Source: Glaciecola amylolytica (GTDB lineage: Bacteria; Bacteroidota; Bacteroidia; Flavobacteriales_D; Crocinitomicaceae). Taken from it: a DNA stretch of 64,000 bases. The position numbers and the translations under genes are program-made. Where the stretch lies: contig CP034120.1 of NCBI GenBank assembly GCA_003856375.1, positions 2,108,001 through 2,172,000 on the forward strand, in the 5' to 3' direction. The notes below the pieces were generated by a model. That model did not search any database. It had not been told where the DNA came from and saw only the letters and a list, made by a program, of their open reading frames with translations. This document shows, in pieces, positions 7,408-15,588 of the stretch; within the stretch, counting starts at the first letter, position 1, and the number at the start of each line of letters is the position of its first letter.

Positions 7408-8043
7408 TTAGCTATTCGCTATAAACGGACTTTTTCGGATGTATTCGTCACTTGAAAGCTGATCCGCCAGAAAACGAGCTAAATCAGTTGCACTGATATT
7501 TTCTCCGGGGCAATCTGTCAAACTCACCTCCGTTGGAAAACGCTTTTCAGTCTGAATAATCATCGGCAATCTCACCAACGTCCAATCGATTTCACTTCCG
7601 GAAAGCAATTCATATTCAAGTTGCCGGTCTTTGGTTGTTTTCGGATAATTCTGATACATCCAATCGGTCGCAAAACGCACTTTCTCATTTTTATGATCCC
7701 CGATTGCATCTACGTTCAAACCGGCTATAACGATGTAACGGCTAATTCCCTTTTCAATCATCGTTTGAAGCACATTCCGGGCTGCATCACTGAAAATGGA
7801 TTCTTCACCCACAGGTTGTCCCAATGTACTGATCACCGCAGTGCAATCTTCCAAAAGCGAAGAAATTGCCCGAATGTCGCGCGCATCTCCGCGAACAATT
7901 TCTACCAATGGGTTTGTTGTTTCAAAAAGAGAAGTTGTTCTAAGTAAAAGTTTAATCGGAATCATTCGATTCAATAATTCCTGAACCAGGTAAGTCCCCG
8001 ATTTTCCTGTTCCGCCGATAACGGCTATTTTAAATTGTTTCAT
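7408..8043 (-). CDS. NAD(P)-binding oxidoreductase, NmrA/atypical SDR family
   Basis: This roughly 211-residue Rossmann protein starts MKQFKIAVIGGTGKSGTYLV, carrying the GGTGKSG dinucleotide-binding loop of atypical SDRs. ISTLGQPVG and RYIVIAGLNV follow, and LEYELLSGSEIDWTLVRLP replaces the classical Tyr-x-x-x-Lys region. The group includes NmrA-like redox sensors and flavin-reductase-like proteins; the substrate is unknown. An upstream in-frame TTG (8064) would add seven residues ahead of MKQF. The ATG at 8043 is preferred because the Rossmann strand begins there. It is convergent with the ABM-like gene. Confidence 0.85.
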   Translation of the reverse strand: MKQFKIAVIGGTGKSGTYLVQELLNRMIPIKLLLRTTSLFETTNPLVEIVRGDARDIRAISSLLEDCTAVISTLGQPVGEESIFSDAARNVLQTMIEKGISRYIVIAGLNVDAIGDHKNEKVRFATDWMYQNYPKTTKDRQLEYELLSGSEIDWTLVRLPMIIQTEKRFPTEVSLTDCPGENISATDLARFLADQLSSDEYIRKSPFIANS

Positions 8044-8181
8044 GATTTTCTTATAAATAGGCAATAAAATGATCTCCGGTTCCTCAGAAGAAACCAGTAA
8101 CCCGCCAAACGGGCTGAATGCTATTTATAAGAAGATGTTAATATCGTAAAGCTACGGCACTTCAGGGAAATCTGCAACAAT

Positions 8182-9474
8182 TTATTTCAAGGCTTCCTTC
8201 AAAGCATCTGGATCCAATTGCTTTTCCCAGCGTGCCACAACGATCGTTGCAACGGCATTTCCGATAAAGTTCGTCAAAGCCCTGCATTCCGACATGAATT
8301 TATCCACTCCGAAAATCAAGGTCATTCCTTCAATCGGAACTTTCGGGAACACGGCTAAGGTCGCAGCCAGAGTAATAAATCCTGCTCCGGAAACACCTGC
8401 CGCGCCTTTGGAACTTAGCATCGCGACAAGCAAAAGCGTTGCTTGCTGTGAAAACGTCAGTTCCACATTACAAGCCTGAGCGATAAACAAGGCGGCGAGC
8501 GTCATGTAAATATTCGTTCCATCGAGGTTGAAAGAATATCCGGTTGGGATAACCAATCCGACTACCTGACTGGAGCAGCCCGCTTTTTCCAACTTTTTCA
8601 TCACTCCGGGCAAAGCCGGTTCAGATGAGCTGGTTCCCAATACTAAAAGTATTTCCTCCTTGATGTATCGGATGAGTTTGAAGATGCTGAAACCATTGTA
8701 ACGTGCCACCAATCCGAGGACAACAATGACAAAAAAGGCAGAAGTTCCGTAGAAAATCAAAACCAATTCGCCCAATTTATTCAAACTGGCAATTCCGGTT
8801 TTTCCAATGGTAAATGCCATTGCTCCGAAAGCTCCGATCGGTGCCAGTTTCATCAATAATTCCACAATCTTAAAAATCGGATGGGTAATTGCCTGGAAGA
8901 AATCAATAACCGGCTTGCTTTTATCCGCTGTCAATGACAATCCGATTCCGAATAAGATTGCAGCAAACAAAACCTGAAGAATATTTTCACCTGTCAACGG
9001 ACTCATCAATGTTTTGGGAATAATCTCCAAAACAAAATGTGTGAACGAATGGTCGTGTGCAGTATTCGTATAAGTACTCAATTTAGCCGCATCTTCCCCA
9101 TGTTGTGCAACAGTAGACGGGTCGAAATTAAATCCGTCGCCGGGACGAAGCACATTGCTCACAACCATTCCGATAATGAGTGCCAGCGTTGAAAATGTCA
9201 GGAAATAGATGAAAGCCTTTCCGGTTACACGCCCCACTTTCTTCAAATCGTTCATGGATGCAATACCTACGGTAATTGTCACAAAGATCACCGGAGCAAT
9301 AATCATCTTGATCAGGTTGATGAAGCCATCTGCCAGAGGCTGCATTTTTGTTCCAAGATCCGGATTAAAATGCCCCAGAAGAACACCTGCTACGATTGCT
9401 ACAAGTACCTGAAAATACAAAGCTCTGTACCACGGTTTTGGTTTGGCCGGTTTTGCGTTTAAATCTATTTCCAT
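8182..9474 (-). CDS. Dicarboxylate/amino acid:cation symporter (DAACS family)
   Basis: This 430-residue inner-membrane carrier of the glutamate/dicarboxylate transporter fold has eight predicted membrane helices plus two re-entrant hairpins. The family signatures are visible: the serine-rich hairpin [17 protein letters not shown], the [12 protein letters not shown] segment in helix 7 and [13 protein letters not shown] in hairpin 2. It imports C4-dicarboxylates or glutamate/aspartate with Na+ or H+; substrate choice cannot be fixed by eye. The MFS transporter gene upstream on the same strand ends 76 bases before this start, so co-expression is possible. Confidence 0.93.
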   Translation of the reverse strand: MEIDLNAKPAKPKPWYRALYFQVLVAIVAGVLLGHFNPDLGTKMQPLADGFINLIKMIIAPVIFVTITVGIASMNDLKKVGRVTGKAFIYFLTFSTLALIIGMVVSNVLRPGDGFNFDPSTVAQHGEDAAKLSTYTNTAHDHSFTHFVLEIIPKTLMSPLTGENILQVLFAAILFGIGLSLTADKSKPVIDFFQAITHPIFKIVELLMKLAPIGAFGAMAFTIGKTGIASLNKLGELVLIFYGTSAFFVIVVLGLVARYNGFSIFKLIRYIKEEILLVLGTSSSEPALPGVMKKLEKAGCSSQVVGLVIPTGYSFNLDGTNIYMTLAALFIAQACNVELTFSQQATLLLVAMLSSKGAAGVSGAGFITLAATLAVFPKVPIEGMTLIFGVDKFMSECRALTNFIGNAVATIVVARWEKQLDPDALKEALK

Positions 9475-9550
9475 CGGAGAAAATTTCTTTTAAAAAGAAT
9501 AATTCGTTGAATATATTAATTATTGCTCAATTGCAGTCGTACAGGTCGAT

Positions 9551-10807
9551 TTACTCCTCCACAAAATCCAAATCTCTGCCATGGGTTTCGGAAATACTCC
9601 AGGTGCTGTAAATCCCGATTGTAAAACATACAAGTCCTACAATTCCGGCAGCAATCAATGCAGAAAATCCTGAACCCATCAACGATTCGAAACCAATAGT
9701 CATTAAAATAACCGTTCCTCGAACCATGTTTGGAATCGTTGTAGCGGCCGTAGACCGGATATTCGTTCCGAACTGCTCTGCTCCTATTGTCACGAACATC
9801 GCCCAATAACCGGTTCCGAAACCGAACCAGCAGCACATGAAGTAATACATGTTGGCAGAATGGATTGTGCCGGAGAGAATCCAGACAACGCTGATCAATG
9901 TAAATGCCATCATCCATAAAATGGATTTTCGTCTCGATTTCAGCCAGTGACTCAAGATTCCGCTGAAGATATCTCCGGCAGAAATCCCGATGTATCCCCA
10001 CATAATAGCATCTCCGGGATTAATTCCGCCCGGAATCCCCAATGCTTCTCCGAATACGTTTCCGAACATGGCCAGAATTCCGATACAAAACCAGGTTGGA
10101 AGTCCGATTCCTATACAGCGCAGATAACGCCAGAATCGATCCCAATTTGTAAAGAACATGAGGAAATTTCCCCGTTTGACTTCCCGTTTTTTCGTTTCCT
10201 TAAAAATTCCGGATTCCAATACTCCGATTCGAAGCAACAACAAACCGATTCCCATTCCTCCTCCGATGAAGTAGGCCACATTCCATTCTTCTGTCAGCTT
10301 TACGGTGAGATTTGCCACTACCGCTCCCGATAAACCAACTCCTGCAACCAATGAAGTTCCAAGCGCTCTCAACTCTTTTGGCAAAACTTCCGAAACCAAC
10401 GTGATTCCGGCTCCTAATTCACCTGCAAGTCCTACTCCTGCTATGAAACGCAAAGCCACATACATATAAGTCAGGTTCTCTTTATCGTTGGGGAAATACG
10501 GTAAAAACCCGCACATGATATTCGCCAGTGAATACATGACGATGGAACCAAAAAGCACGGATAAACGTCCTCTTTTATCTCCTAAAATTCCCCACAAAAT
10601 TCCTCCCAGAAGCAAACCTCCCATTTGCCAGTTAACGATCATCGTTCCGACATCGGCAATTTCCGTTTCGTTAAAGCCTAAGCCTTTCAGACTCGGTACG
10701 CGAACGATTCCGAAAAGAAGTAAATCGTAAATATCTACGAAGTAGCCCAATGCAGCTACAATAACGGGTAAAGACCAAAGAGGTTTGTAAGAGACAATCT
10801 TTTCCAA
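9551..10807 (-). CDS. MFS transporter
   Basis: This 418-residue protein has about twelve predicted membrane helices and the MFS loop signatures GILGDKRGRLSVL (loop 2-3) and EVLPKELRALGTSLVAG (after helix 4). Another conserved-looking segment is EQFGTNIRSTAATTIPN in the C-terminal half. It looks like a metabolite:H+ symporter or sugar-porter-like carrier, but the substrate is unknown. No ATG is available near the N-terminus: the frame begins with TTG at 10807 (MEKIVSYKPLW), an in-frame TAA lies about 30 bases further upstream, and the next Met is at about residue 55, inside the fold. A TTG start is therefore likely. Confidence 0.88.
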   Translation of the reverse strand: MEKIVSYKPLWSLPVIVAALGYFVDIYDLLLFGIVRVPSLKGLGFNETEIADVGTMIVNWQMGGLLLGGILWGILGDKRGRLSVLFGSIVMYSLANIMCGFLPYFPNDKENLTYMYVALRFIAGVGLAGELGAGITLVSEVLPKELRALGTSLVAGVGLSGAVVANLTVKLTEEWNVAYFIGGGMGIGLLLLRIGVLESGIFKETKKREVKRGNFLMFFTNWDRFWRYLRCIGIGLPTWFCIGILAMFGNVFGEALGIPGGINPGDAIMWGYIGISAGDIFSGILSHWLKSRRKSILWMMAFTLISVVWILSGTIHSANMYYFMCCWFGFGTGYWAMFVTIGAEQFGTNIRSTAATTIPNMVRGTVILMTIGFESLMGSGFSALIAAGIVGLVCFTIGIYSTWSISETHGRDLDFVEE

Positions 10808-10857
10808 AGTAGTTTGTTTGAGCGCCGAAGATACTTAATCAATTTCGAATTATGAAT

Positions 10858-10986
10858 GCCCGATTACGAATTTGGAATTCACTTCCTTATTCGGGAATAC
10901 TATCAAAGGAATAGAGGAATTTCAAAACATCATGAACATTGCATATCACACATTCGACATTCGTAATTTGGAATTCGTAATTTTAC
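10858..10986. repeat. Imperfect AATTCGTAAT-type repeats upstream of ribD
   Basis: The gap between the divergent MFS and ribD genes contains ATTACGAATTTGGAATTC near 10864-10881 and, in inverted sense, ATTCGTAATTTGGAATTCG and TTCGTAATTTTA near 10958-10984, ending a few bases before the ribD ATG. Similar words precede the gene at 7004, form the tandem repeat at 4238, and form the inverted repeat at 63364-63411. They look like one degenerate dispersed family. TAATTTTA just before ribD is one base from a -7 box, so the repeat may also supply the promoter. Confidence 0.5.
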
Positions 10987-10989
10987 ACC

Positions 10990-12033
10990 ATGAATCCGGA
11001 TGAGAAATACATGCAACGTGCACTGCAACTGGCAAAATTGGGGGGCGTTTCCGTTTCTCCGAATCCTTTGGTTGGTGCTGTTATTGTTCATCAGGATGAA
11101 ATTATCGGTGAAGGTTATCATCAGAAATTTGGTGAGGCACACGCTGAAGTCAATGCTGTGAATTCAGTAAAAGACAAGGCACTTCTTCCCGAATCCACGA
11201 TTTATGTCACACTGGAACCTTGTTCCCATTTTGGGAAAACCCCTCCTTGCGCAGATTTGCTGATCCGCTCGCAATTCAAACGCGTGGTGATTGCTCAAAT
11301 CGATCCTTTTTCAGAGGTTTCCGGAAGAGGAATTGAAAAGCTCAGAAATGCCGGAATTGAGGTCGATTGTGGAATTCTGGAAGCAGAAGCTAAAGAATTG
11401 AATAAACGATTCATCACTTTTCATACTAAAAAACGTCCGTTTGTGACTCTGAAATGGGCTCAAACCAGCGACGGATTCATCGACCGGGATCGTTCGGAAA
11501 AAACGGAAACCGGAATCAACTGGATTTCTCAACCCGAAACTCAGGTGGTCACACATCAGTTACGAACAAGCGAACAAGCTATTTTAGTGGGTTGGCGTAC
11601 GGTTCGGAATGACAATCCAAGTCTTACTTCCCGTGCATTTTCAGGCACAAATCCAATCCGGATTGTTGTTGATCCGCAGTTGCAAGCACCGAAAGATGCA
11701 ACCCTTTTCACAGACGGATTAAAGACAATTGTTTTGAACGGAAAAGAAGAGAAAATTGTTGACTCGGTACATTACATCAAACTGGAGCAATTCAGCCCGG
11801 AATCCATTTTATCGAAATTATACGAACTTCAAATCAGCTCGGTAATCATCGAAGGCGGTGCTTTTACACTAACCCAATTCATCGACGCAGGACTTTGGGA
11901 CGAAGCTTTGGTTATTGTTGGAGAAAGTGAATTCAAATCGGGAATGAAAGCGCCTGTTTTATCCAAAATGGTGAAGCGCCAGATTCCATTCGGAAAAGAT
12001 CTGTTAAATTATTATCACAATTACTCCCTCTAA
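10990..12033 (+). CDS. ribD: Bifunctional riboflavin biosynthesis deaminase/reductase RibD
   Basis: This 347-residue two-domain enzyme performs two cytosolic steps of riboflavin synthesis: deamination of the pyrimidinone phosphate, then NADPH-dependent reduction of the ribosyl side chain. The N-terminal zinc deaminase shows His51-Ala-Glu53 (HAEVNAV) and the cysteine pair Cys78 and Cys87 in EPCSHFGKTPPCADL. The C-terminal reductase begins near residue 150 (RPFVTLKWAQTSDGFI) with INWISQPETQ and VGWRTVRNDNPSL. Length is slightly under the E. coli enzyme. No other rib gene is adjacent and no FMN riboswitch-like leader is visible upstream. Confidence 0.95.
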   Translation: MNPDEKYMQRALQLAKLGGVSVSPNPLVGAVIVHQDEIIGEGYHQKFGEAHAEVNAVNSVKDKALLPESTIYVTLEPCSHFGKTPPCADLLIRSQFKRVVIAQIDPFSEVSGRGIEKLRNAGIEVDCGILEAEAKELNKRFITFHTKKRPFVTLKWAQTSDGFIDRDRSEKTETGINWISQPETQVVTHQLRTSEQAILVGWRTVRNDNPSLTSRAFSGTNPIRIVVDPQLQAPKDATLFTDGLKTIVLNGKEEKIVDSVHYIKLEQFSPESILSKLYELQISSVIIEGGAFTLTQFIDAGLWDEALVIVGESEFKSGMKAPVLSKMVKRQIPFGKDLLNYYHNYSL

Positions 12034-12047
12034 AATCAGCGAATCCA

Positions 12048-12077
12048 TTGCCAAAAGCTGTGAATTTCCTACTTTTA
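12048..12077 (+). promoter_or_regulatory. Bacteroidota-type promoter of the MBL-fold gene
   Basis: TTG (12048-12050), a 19-base spacer and TACTTTTA (12070-12077) match the TTG/TAnnTTTG pattern except for the last base. The gene start is 55 bases downstream of the box. Confidence 0.5.
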
Positions 12078-12132
12078 GTTCGCTGAAATAAATCTGCTCC
12101 ACAGCGGATTTAACACGTTCAAATAAAAGAAG

Positions 12133-12990
12133 ATGAAAATTTACCCAATCGAAACAGGCACATTTAAGTTAGATGGAGGAGCCATGTTCGGAGTAGTTCC
12201 AAAAACACTTTGGTCGAAAACAAACCCGCCAGATGAGAGCAATCTTTGTACCTGGGCCATGCGTTGTTTATTGATCGAAGACGGAAACAGACTGATCCTG
12301 ATCGATACCGGAATCGGTGATAAGCAAAGTGAAAAATTCTTTTCTCATTATTATTTGGCCGATACCAAAACATTGGAACAAAGCTTAAATAAGCTCGGTT
12401 TTGGTCTGGATCAGATTACGGATGTCTTTTTATCTCACCTTCATTTTGATCACTGCGGCGGAGCTGTCAAATGGAATTCAGACCGAACTAAACTCGAAAC
12501 TGTTTTCAAAAATGCGACTTACTGGAGCACTGAAAACCACTGGAAATGGGCCACAGAACCCAATGCACGCGAAAAAGCATCTTTTTTAAGTGAGAACATT
12601 CTGCCTTTGCAGGAAAGCGGACAATTGAAATTTGTGGAACGAAATGGAAATTACACTCAAAACGTTTTCAATAATTTCGATGTTCTTTTTGTAGACGGAC
12701 ACACCGAAAGCATGATGGTCCCTCACATTCATTATCAGGATAAAACACTGGTTTTCATGGCGGATTTACTTCCAAGCACCGGGCACATTCCACTTCCGTA
12801 TGTGATGGGATACGATACACGTCCTTTAATTACTTTGGGTGAAAAGGGAGATTTCCTGAATCAGGCTGCAAACAAAGAATTGGTACTCTTTTTGGAGCAC
12901 GACAGCGTGAATGAATGTTGTACCGTTGAACAGACTGAAAAAGGTGTCCGGCTGAAAGAGAGTATGACTTTCTCGTCGATATTTGGATAA
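12133..12990 (+). CDS. Metallo-beta-lactamase fold hydrolase
   Basis: This 285-residue enzyme has the dinuclear-metal motif HLHFDHCGG (His102, His104, Asp106, His107). Further metal ligands probably lie in VDGHTESM and near the C-terminal FLEHDSV. The order resembles the AHL-lactonase-like/AttM branch, including an N-terminal FKLDGGAMFGVVPK segment and CLLIEDGNRLILIDTG, but many relatives have other esters as substrate. No signal peptide is visible, so it is cytosolic. It stands between ribD and the SPOR gene with its own promoter. Confidence 0.9.
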   Translation: MKIYPIETGTFKLDGGAMFGVVPKTLWSKTNPPDESNLCTWAMRCLLIEDGNRLILIDTGIGDKQSEKFFSHYYLADTKTLEQSLNKLGFGLDQITDVFLSHLHFDHCGGAVKWNSDRTKLETVFKNATYWSTENHWKWATEPNAREKASFLSENILPLQESGQLKFVERNGNYTQNVFNNFDVLFVDGHTESMMVPHIHYQDKTLVFMADLLPSTGHIPLPYVMGYDTRPLITLGEKGDFLNQAANKELVLFLEHDSVNECCTVEQTEKGVRLKESMTFSSIFG

Positions 12991-13020
12991 AAACTTTAAA
13001 TTAGAACAAAACTTCGCATC

Positions 13021-14388
13021 ATGAATAATTACTTACTACAACTATTAAAAGAGGTTAAAACATTAATTATCCCCGGTCTTGGCGCTTTGACGGTGACCAA
13101 CGAAAGTACGGGAGAGATTCTGTTTATGCCTTATTTGAAGTTTGACGATGGAACTCTGGCGAAACACATCGCGGGTAAGGAAAACATGGAACTCCTTGAT
13201 GCTACCAACCTGATTTCGAAATTTGTTCGTGAAGTAACCGCTGAGCTGGACAAAGGCAATTCTTATGATATGTACCAATTTGGCCGTTTCATCAAAATAG
13301 ACGGTGAAATTGCGTTTGAAGTATGGTCAGGAAGTACTGCCCCTGCCGAAAGCACGACTCCTCCGGTTGTTGAAACCAAGCAAGAAGAAGTTAAAATAGA
13401 TGAGGTTCCGAAACCTGTGGAGGAAAAGACTCCTGTTGTTGAAAAAGAAATCGTTTCAGAAAAACCGGAAGTAAAAACAGAAATTCCCGAGCCAAAACCA
13501 ATCATCGTAGAAACTCCCAAAGTAGAGGAAGTAAAAGTTCCGAAGGCTGAAGAGCCGAAAGAAAAAGAAACTCCGCTTCCTGAAAAAGAGAAAATTGTTC
13601 CTCCGGTTATCCCTGTGGTCGAAAAGCCGCAAGCAAAAGCTCCTGTCAAAAAAGAAGCTCCTAAGAAAGAAAAAGCAGCGGTTAAAGAACCCAAACCAAA
13701 GAAAAAAAGCTCCGTGCTTTCATACATTCTTTGGGGACTTTTGGTCTTGATTTTAGGATCGGGAACTTTCATCGCTATTAAATTCGAAAGTTTGAAAAAA
13801 GACTTCCCGATTTTAGCTGATTTAGCCGGAGACAATGACGATGTTGCCAAAGGAAGCAATGACGTGAAAGTGCTGGAAGATGAAGCAGATGTAAATATTG
13901 ATTCAAATACCGACTCAGAGCCGGTTCCTGAAGATCAGGTGCAGGTTGTGGAAGACAAGCTTCCTGAAAATAAAATTGAGGAAAAGGCCAAAAAGCCTGC
14001 TCCTGTTGTAAAAGAAACTCCTGCTTCGAAACCGGTTAAGGAAACTCCAAAGCCAATCAAAAAACCAGTTACAAAACCGGCTGTGAAGCCAGAGGTGACA
14101 GTGAACAAAAAACCGGTAAAGAAAACACCTGTAAGCACTTCCATATCTTCAGCAAGTTTCGATAGTTCCAAACCGTTTCATGTGATTGCCGGTTCTTTCG
14201 GATCGGAAGCAAATGCAAACAAACTGGCTGCGAAATTGCGTTCTCAGGGATTTGGTGATGCTGCTGTTACGATGCATAACGGAATGCACCGTGTGAGTGT
14301 AAAAGGTTTTGGTACCTTGAATGAAGCAACGGCAGAAGTTGCAAAAGTTCAAGGCTCTGTTCCGGGAGCATGGGTTTTGAAATTGTAA
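13021..14388 (+). CDS. HU-CCDC81 and SPOR domain membrane protein
   Basis: This 455-residue protein has three parts. Residues 1-100 (NYLLQLLKEVKTLIIPGLGAL to GRFIKIDGEIAFE) look like the HU-related CCDC81 domain of Bacteroidota, a possible DNA or protein binding module. Residues about 105-230 are a Lys/Pro/Glu-rich linker, followed by one membrane helix (about 232-253, VLSYILWGLLVLILGSG). After a second Lys/Pro-rich stretch, the C-terminal SPOR domain (about 378-455, FHVIAGSFGSEANANKLAAK) would bind septal denuded peptidoglycan. The layout fits a protein linking the inside of the cell to the division septum. Codon-level repetitiveness in the linkers creates long antisense frames that are not genes. 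Confidence 0.9.
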   Translation: MNNYLLQLLKEVKTLIIPGLGALTVTNESTGEILFMPYLKFDDGTLAKHIAGKENMELLDATNLISKFVREVTAELDKGNSYDMYQFGRFIKIDGEIAFEVWSGSTAPAESTTPPVVETKQEEVKIDEVPKPVEEKTPVVEKEIVSEKPEVKTEIPEPKPIIVETPKVEEVKVPKAEEPKEKETPLPEKEKIVPPVIPVVEKPQAKAPVKKEAPKKEKAAVKEPKPKKKSSVLSYILWGLLVLILGSGTFIAIKFESLKKDFPILADLAGDNDDVAKGSNDVKVLEDEADVNIDSNTDSEPVPEDQVQVVEDKLPENKIEEKAKKPAPVVKETPASKPVKETPKPIKKPVTKPAVKPEVTVNKKPVKKTPVSTSISSASFDSSKPFHVIAGSFGSEANANKLAAKLRSQGFGDAAVTMHNGMHRVSVKGFGTLNEATAEVAKVQGSVPGAWVLKL

Positions 14389-14417
14389 AGAGATAAAATT
14401 TCTAATCAAATGAAAAA

Positions 14418-14446
14418 AGAGGGGATGCGATGTATCGCATCCCCTC
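14418..14446. terminator. Bidirectional rho-independent terminator
   Basis: AGAGGGGATGCGA and TCGCATCCCCTCT form a 13-base-pair stem with a 4-base loop, preceded by A6 and followed by T5, so it can act in both directions. It sits between the convergent SPOR (ends 14388) and gap (ends 14469) genes. Confidence 0.92.
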
Positions 14447-14468
14447 TTTTTATTTATCTCCAAATGGA

Positions 14469-15473
14469 TCAGCCAATCTTCACAACCAGATCAATCAAGC
14501 GATTTGAATAACCGGCTTCGTTATCATACCAACCCACAACTTTGATCATGTTTCCGATAACGGATGTCAATTCACTGTCAAAAATACAAGAGTTGGAATC
14601 TCCCAGAATATCTACCGAAACAATCGGGTCTTCCGTGTATCGAAGAATTCCTTTCAAATTCGATTCTGAAACCTTTTTAAACGCTGTATTGATTTGTTCA
14701 ACCGTAGGAGGATTCTGCTTCACGATAACTGTTAAATCCGTCAAAGAACCATCCGGAACCGGAACGCGCATTCCGCAGCCACCCATTTTACCTTCCAGAT
14801 CCGGGAAGATTCGCGTAATTGCTTTTGCAGCACCTGTCGTTGTCGGAACGATGCTTTGAGCTGCTGCTCTTGCTCTTCTCAAATCCTTGTGTGGACTGTC
14901 GTGCAAACGCTGATCTGTTGTATAACTGTGAATCGTTGTGATATATGCTTCTTCAATGTCGCAAAACTCTTTCAAAACAGCCACCAAAGGTGCGGCAGAG
15001 TTTGTAGTACAGGAAGCATTACTGATAATGCGGTGTTCATCTGTAATCAAGTGATCATTCACACCGATTACTACGTTAAAAATATCGTCTCCGTCAGAAG
15101 GTGCACTCAGAATAACTCTTTTTGCTCCGGCTTTCAAATGGGCTTCAGCTTTCTCCGCTGTTAAGAACAATCCAGTGGATTCGATAACAACATCTACACC
15201 CAAAGCTCCCCATGGAATTTCTTCCGGATTTTTGTGCTGCAGAAAGGTGATTTTTTCCGTTTTATTAAAGATCAGTTCATTTCCGTTAATTTCAAATTCG
15301 TCATGCATTCTTCCGTGAACCGAATCATACTTTAACAAGTGTACCAAAGTTGAAATCGGCGCCAGATCATTAATTGCTACCAATTCAATTTTAGGATTCG
15401 CCAATGCCAGGCGGCTAAAATATCTTCCGATTCTACCGAAACCGTTTACCCCTACTTTGATTCGTTTTTCCAT
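14469..15473 (-). CDS. gap: Type I glyceraldehyde-3-phosphate dehydrogenase
   Basis: This roughly 334-residue glycolytic enzyme oxidises glyceraldehyde 3-phosphate with NAD(P)+ and phosphate. It starts MEKRIKVGVNGFGRIGR with the Rossmann loop, and the catalytic cysteine lies in SNASCTTNSAAP (Cys155 from this start) with its His partner in the ITTIHSYT segment. GWYDNEAGYSNRLIDLV closes the protein. An in-frame upstream start (15500) exists, but AAGGAG lies at Shine-Dalgarno distance before 15473, rare in this window and decisive here. The gene is alone on its strand, between two terminators. Confidence 0.95.
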   Translation of the reverse strand: MEKRIKVGVNGFGRIGRYFSRLALANPKIELVAINDLAPISTLVHLLKYDSVHGRMHDEFEINGNELIFNKTEKITFLQHKNPEEIPWGALGVDVVIESTGLFLTAEKAEAHLKAGAKRVILSAPSDGDDIFNVVIGVNDHLITDEHRIISNASCTTNSAAPLVAVLKEFCDIEEAYITTIHSYTTDQRLHDSPHKDLRRARAAAQSIVPTTTGAAKAITRIFPDLEGKMGGCGMRVPVPDGSLTDLTVIVKQNPPTVEQINTAFKKVSESNLKGILRYTEDPIVSVDILGDSNSCIFDSELTSVIGNMIKVVGWYDNEAGYSNRLIDLVVKIG

Positions 15474-15546
15474 AACTTTCTCCTTCTTTGTAATATTCAA
15501 TTAATCTTGTTTGTGATATTTCATTTTCCTGATATTACAAAAATAA

Positions 15547-15574
15547 AAAAGGCTCTGTTTTCACAGAGCCTTTT
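15547..15574 (-). terminator. Rho-independent terminator of the T9SS gene
   Basis: GGCTCTG (15551-15557) pairs with CAGAGCC (15564-15570), flanked by A and T runs; read on the minus strand it ends in CCTTTTTTATTT. It lies 15 bases past the stop of the gene at 15589. A possible -7 box of gap (TATTTTTG, 15545-15538) abuts it. Confidence 0.85.
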
Positions 15575-15588
15575 AACATCATTTTTAA

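Noticed and set aside
10808-10989. FMN riboswitch in front of ribD
   Set aside because: Only AT-rich repeats are present; the conserved multi-helix junction sequences of the FMN aptamer are absent.
13263-13859. 198-codon minus-strand frame opposite the SPOR gene
   Set aside because: It is the low-complexity mirror of the Lys/Pro/Glu-rich linker (Phe/Ser/Thr/Gly repeats) and has no start signal or promoter; the plus-strand gene explains the region.
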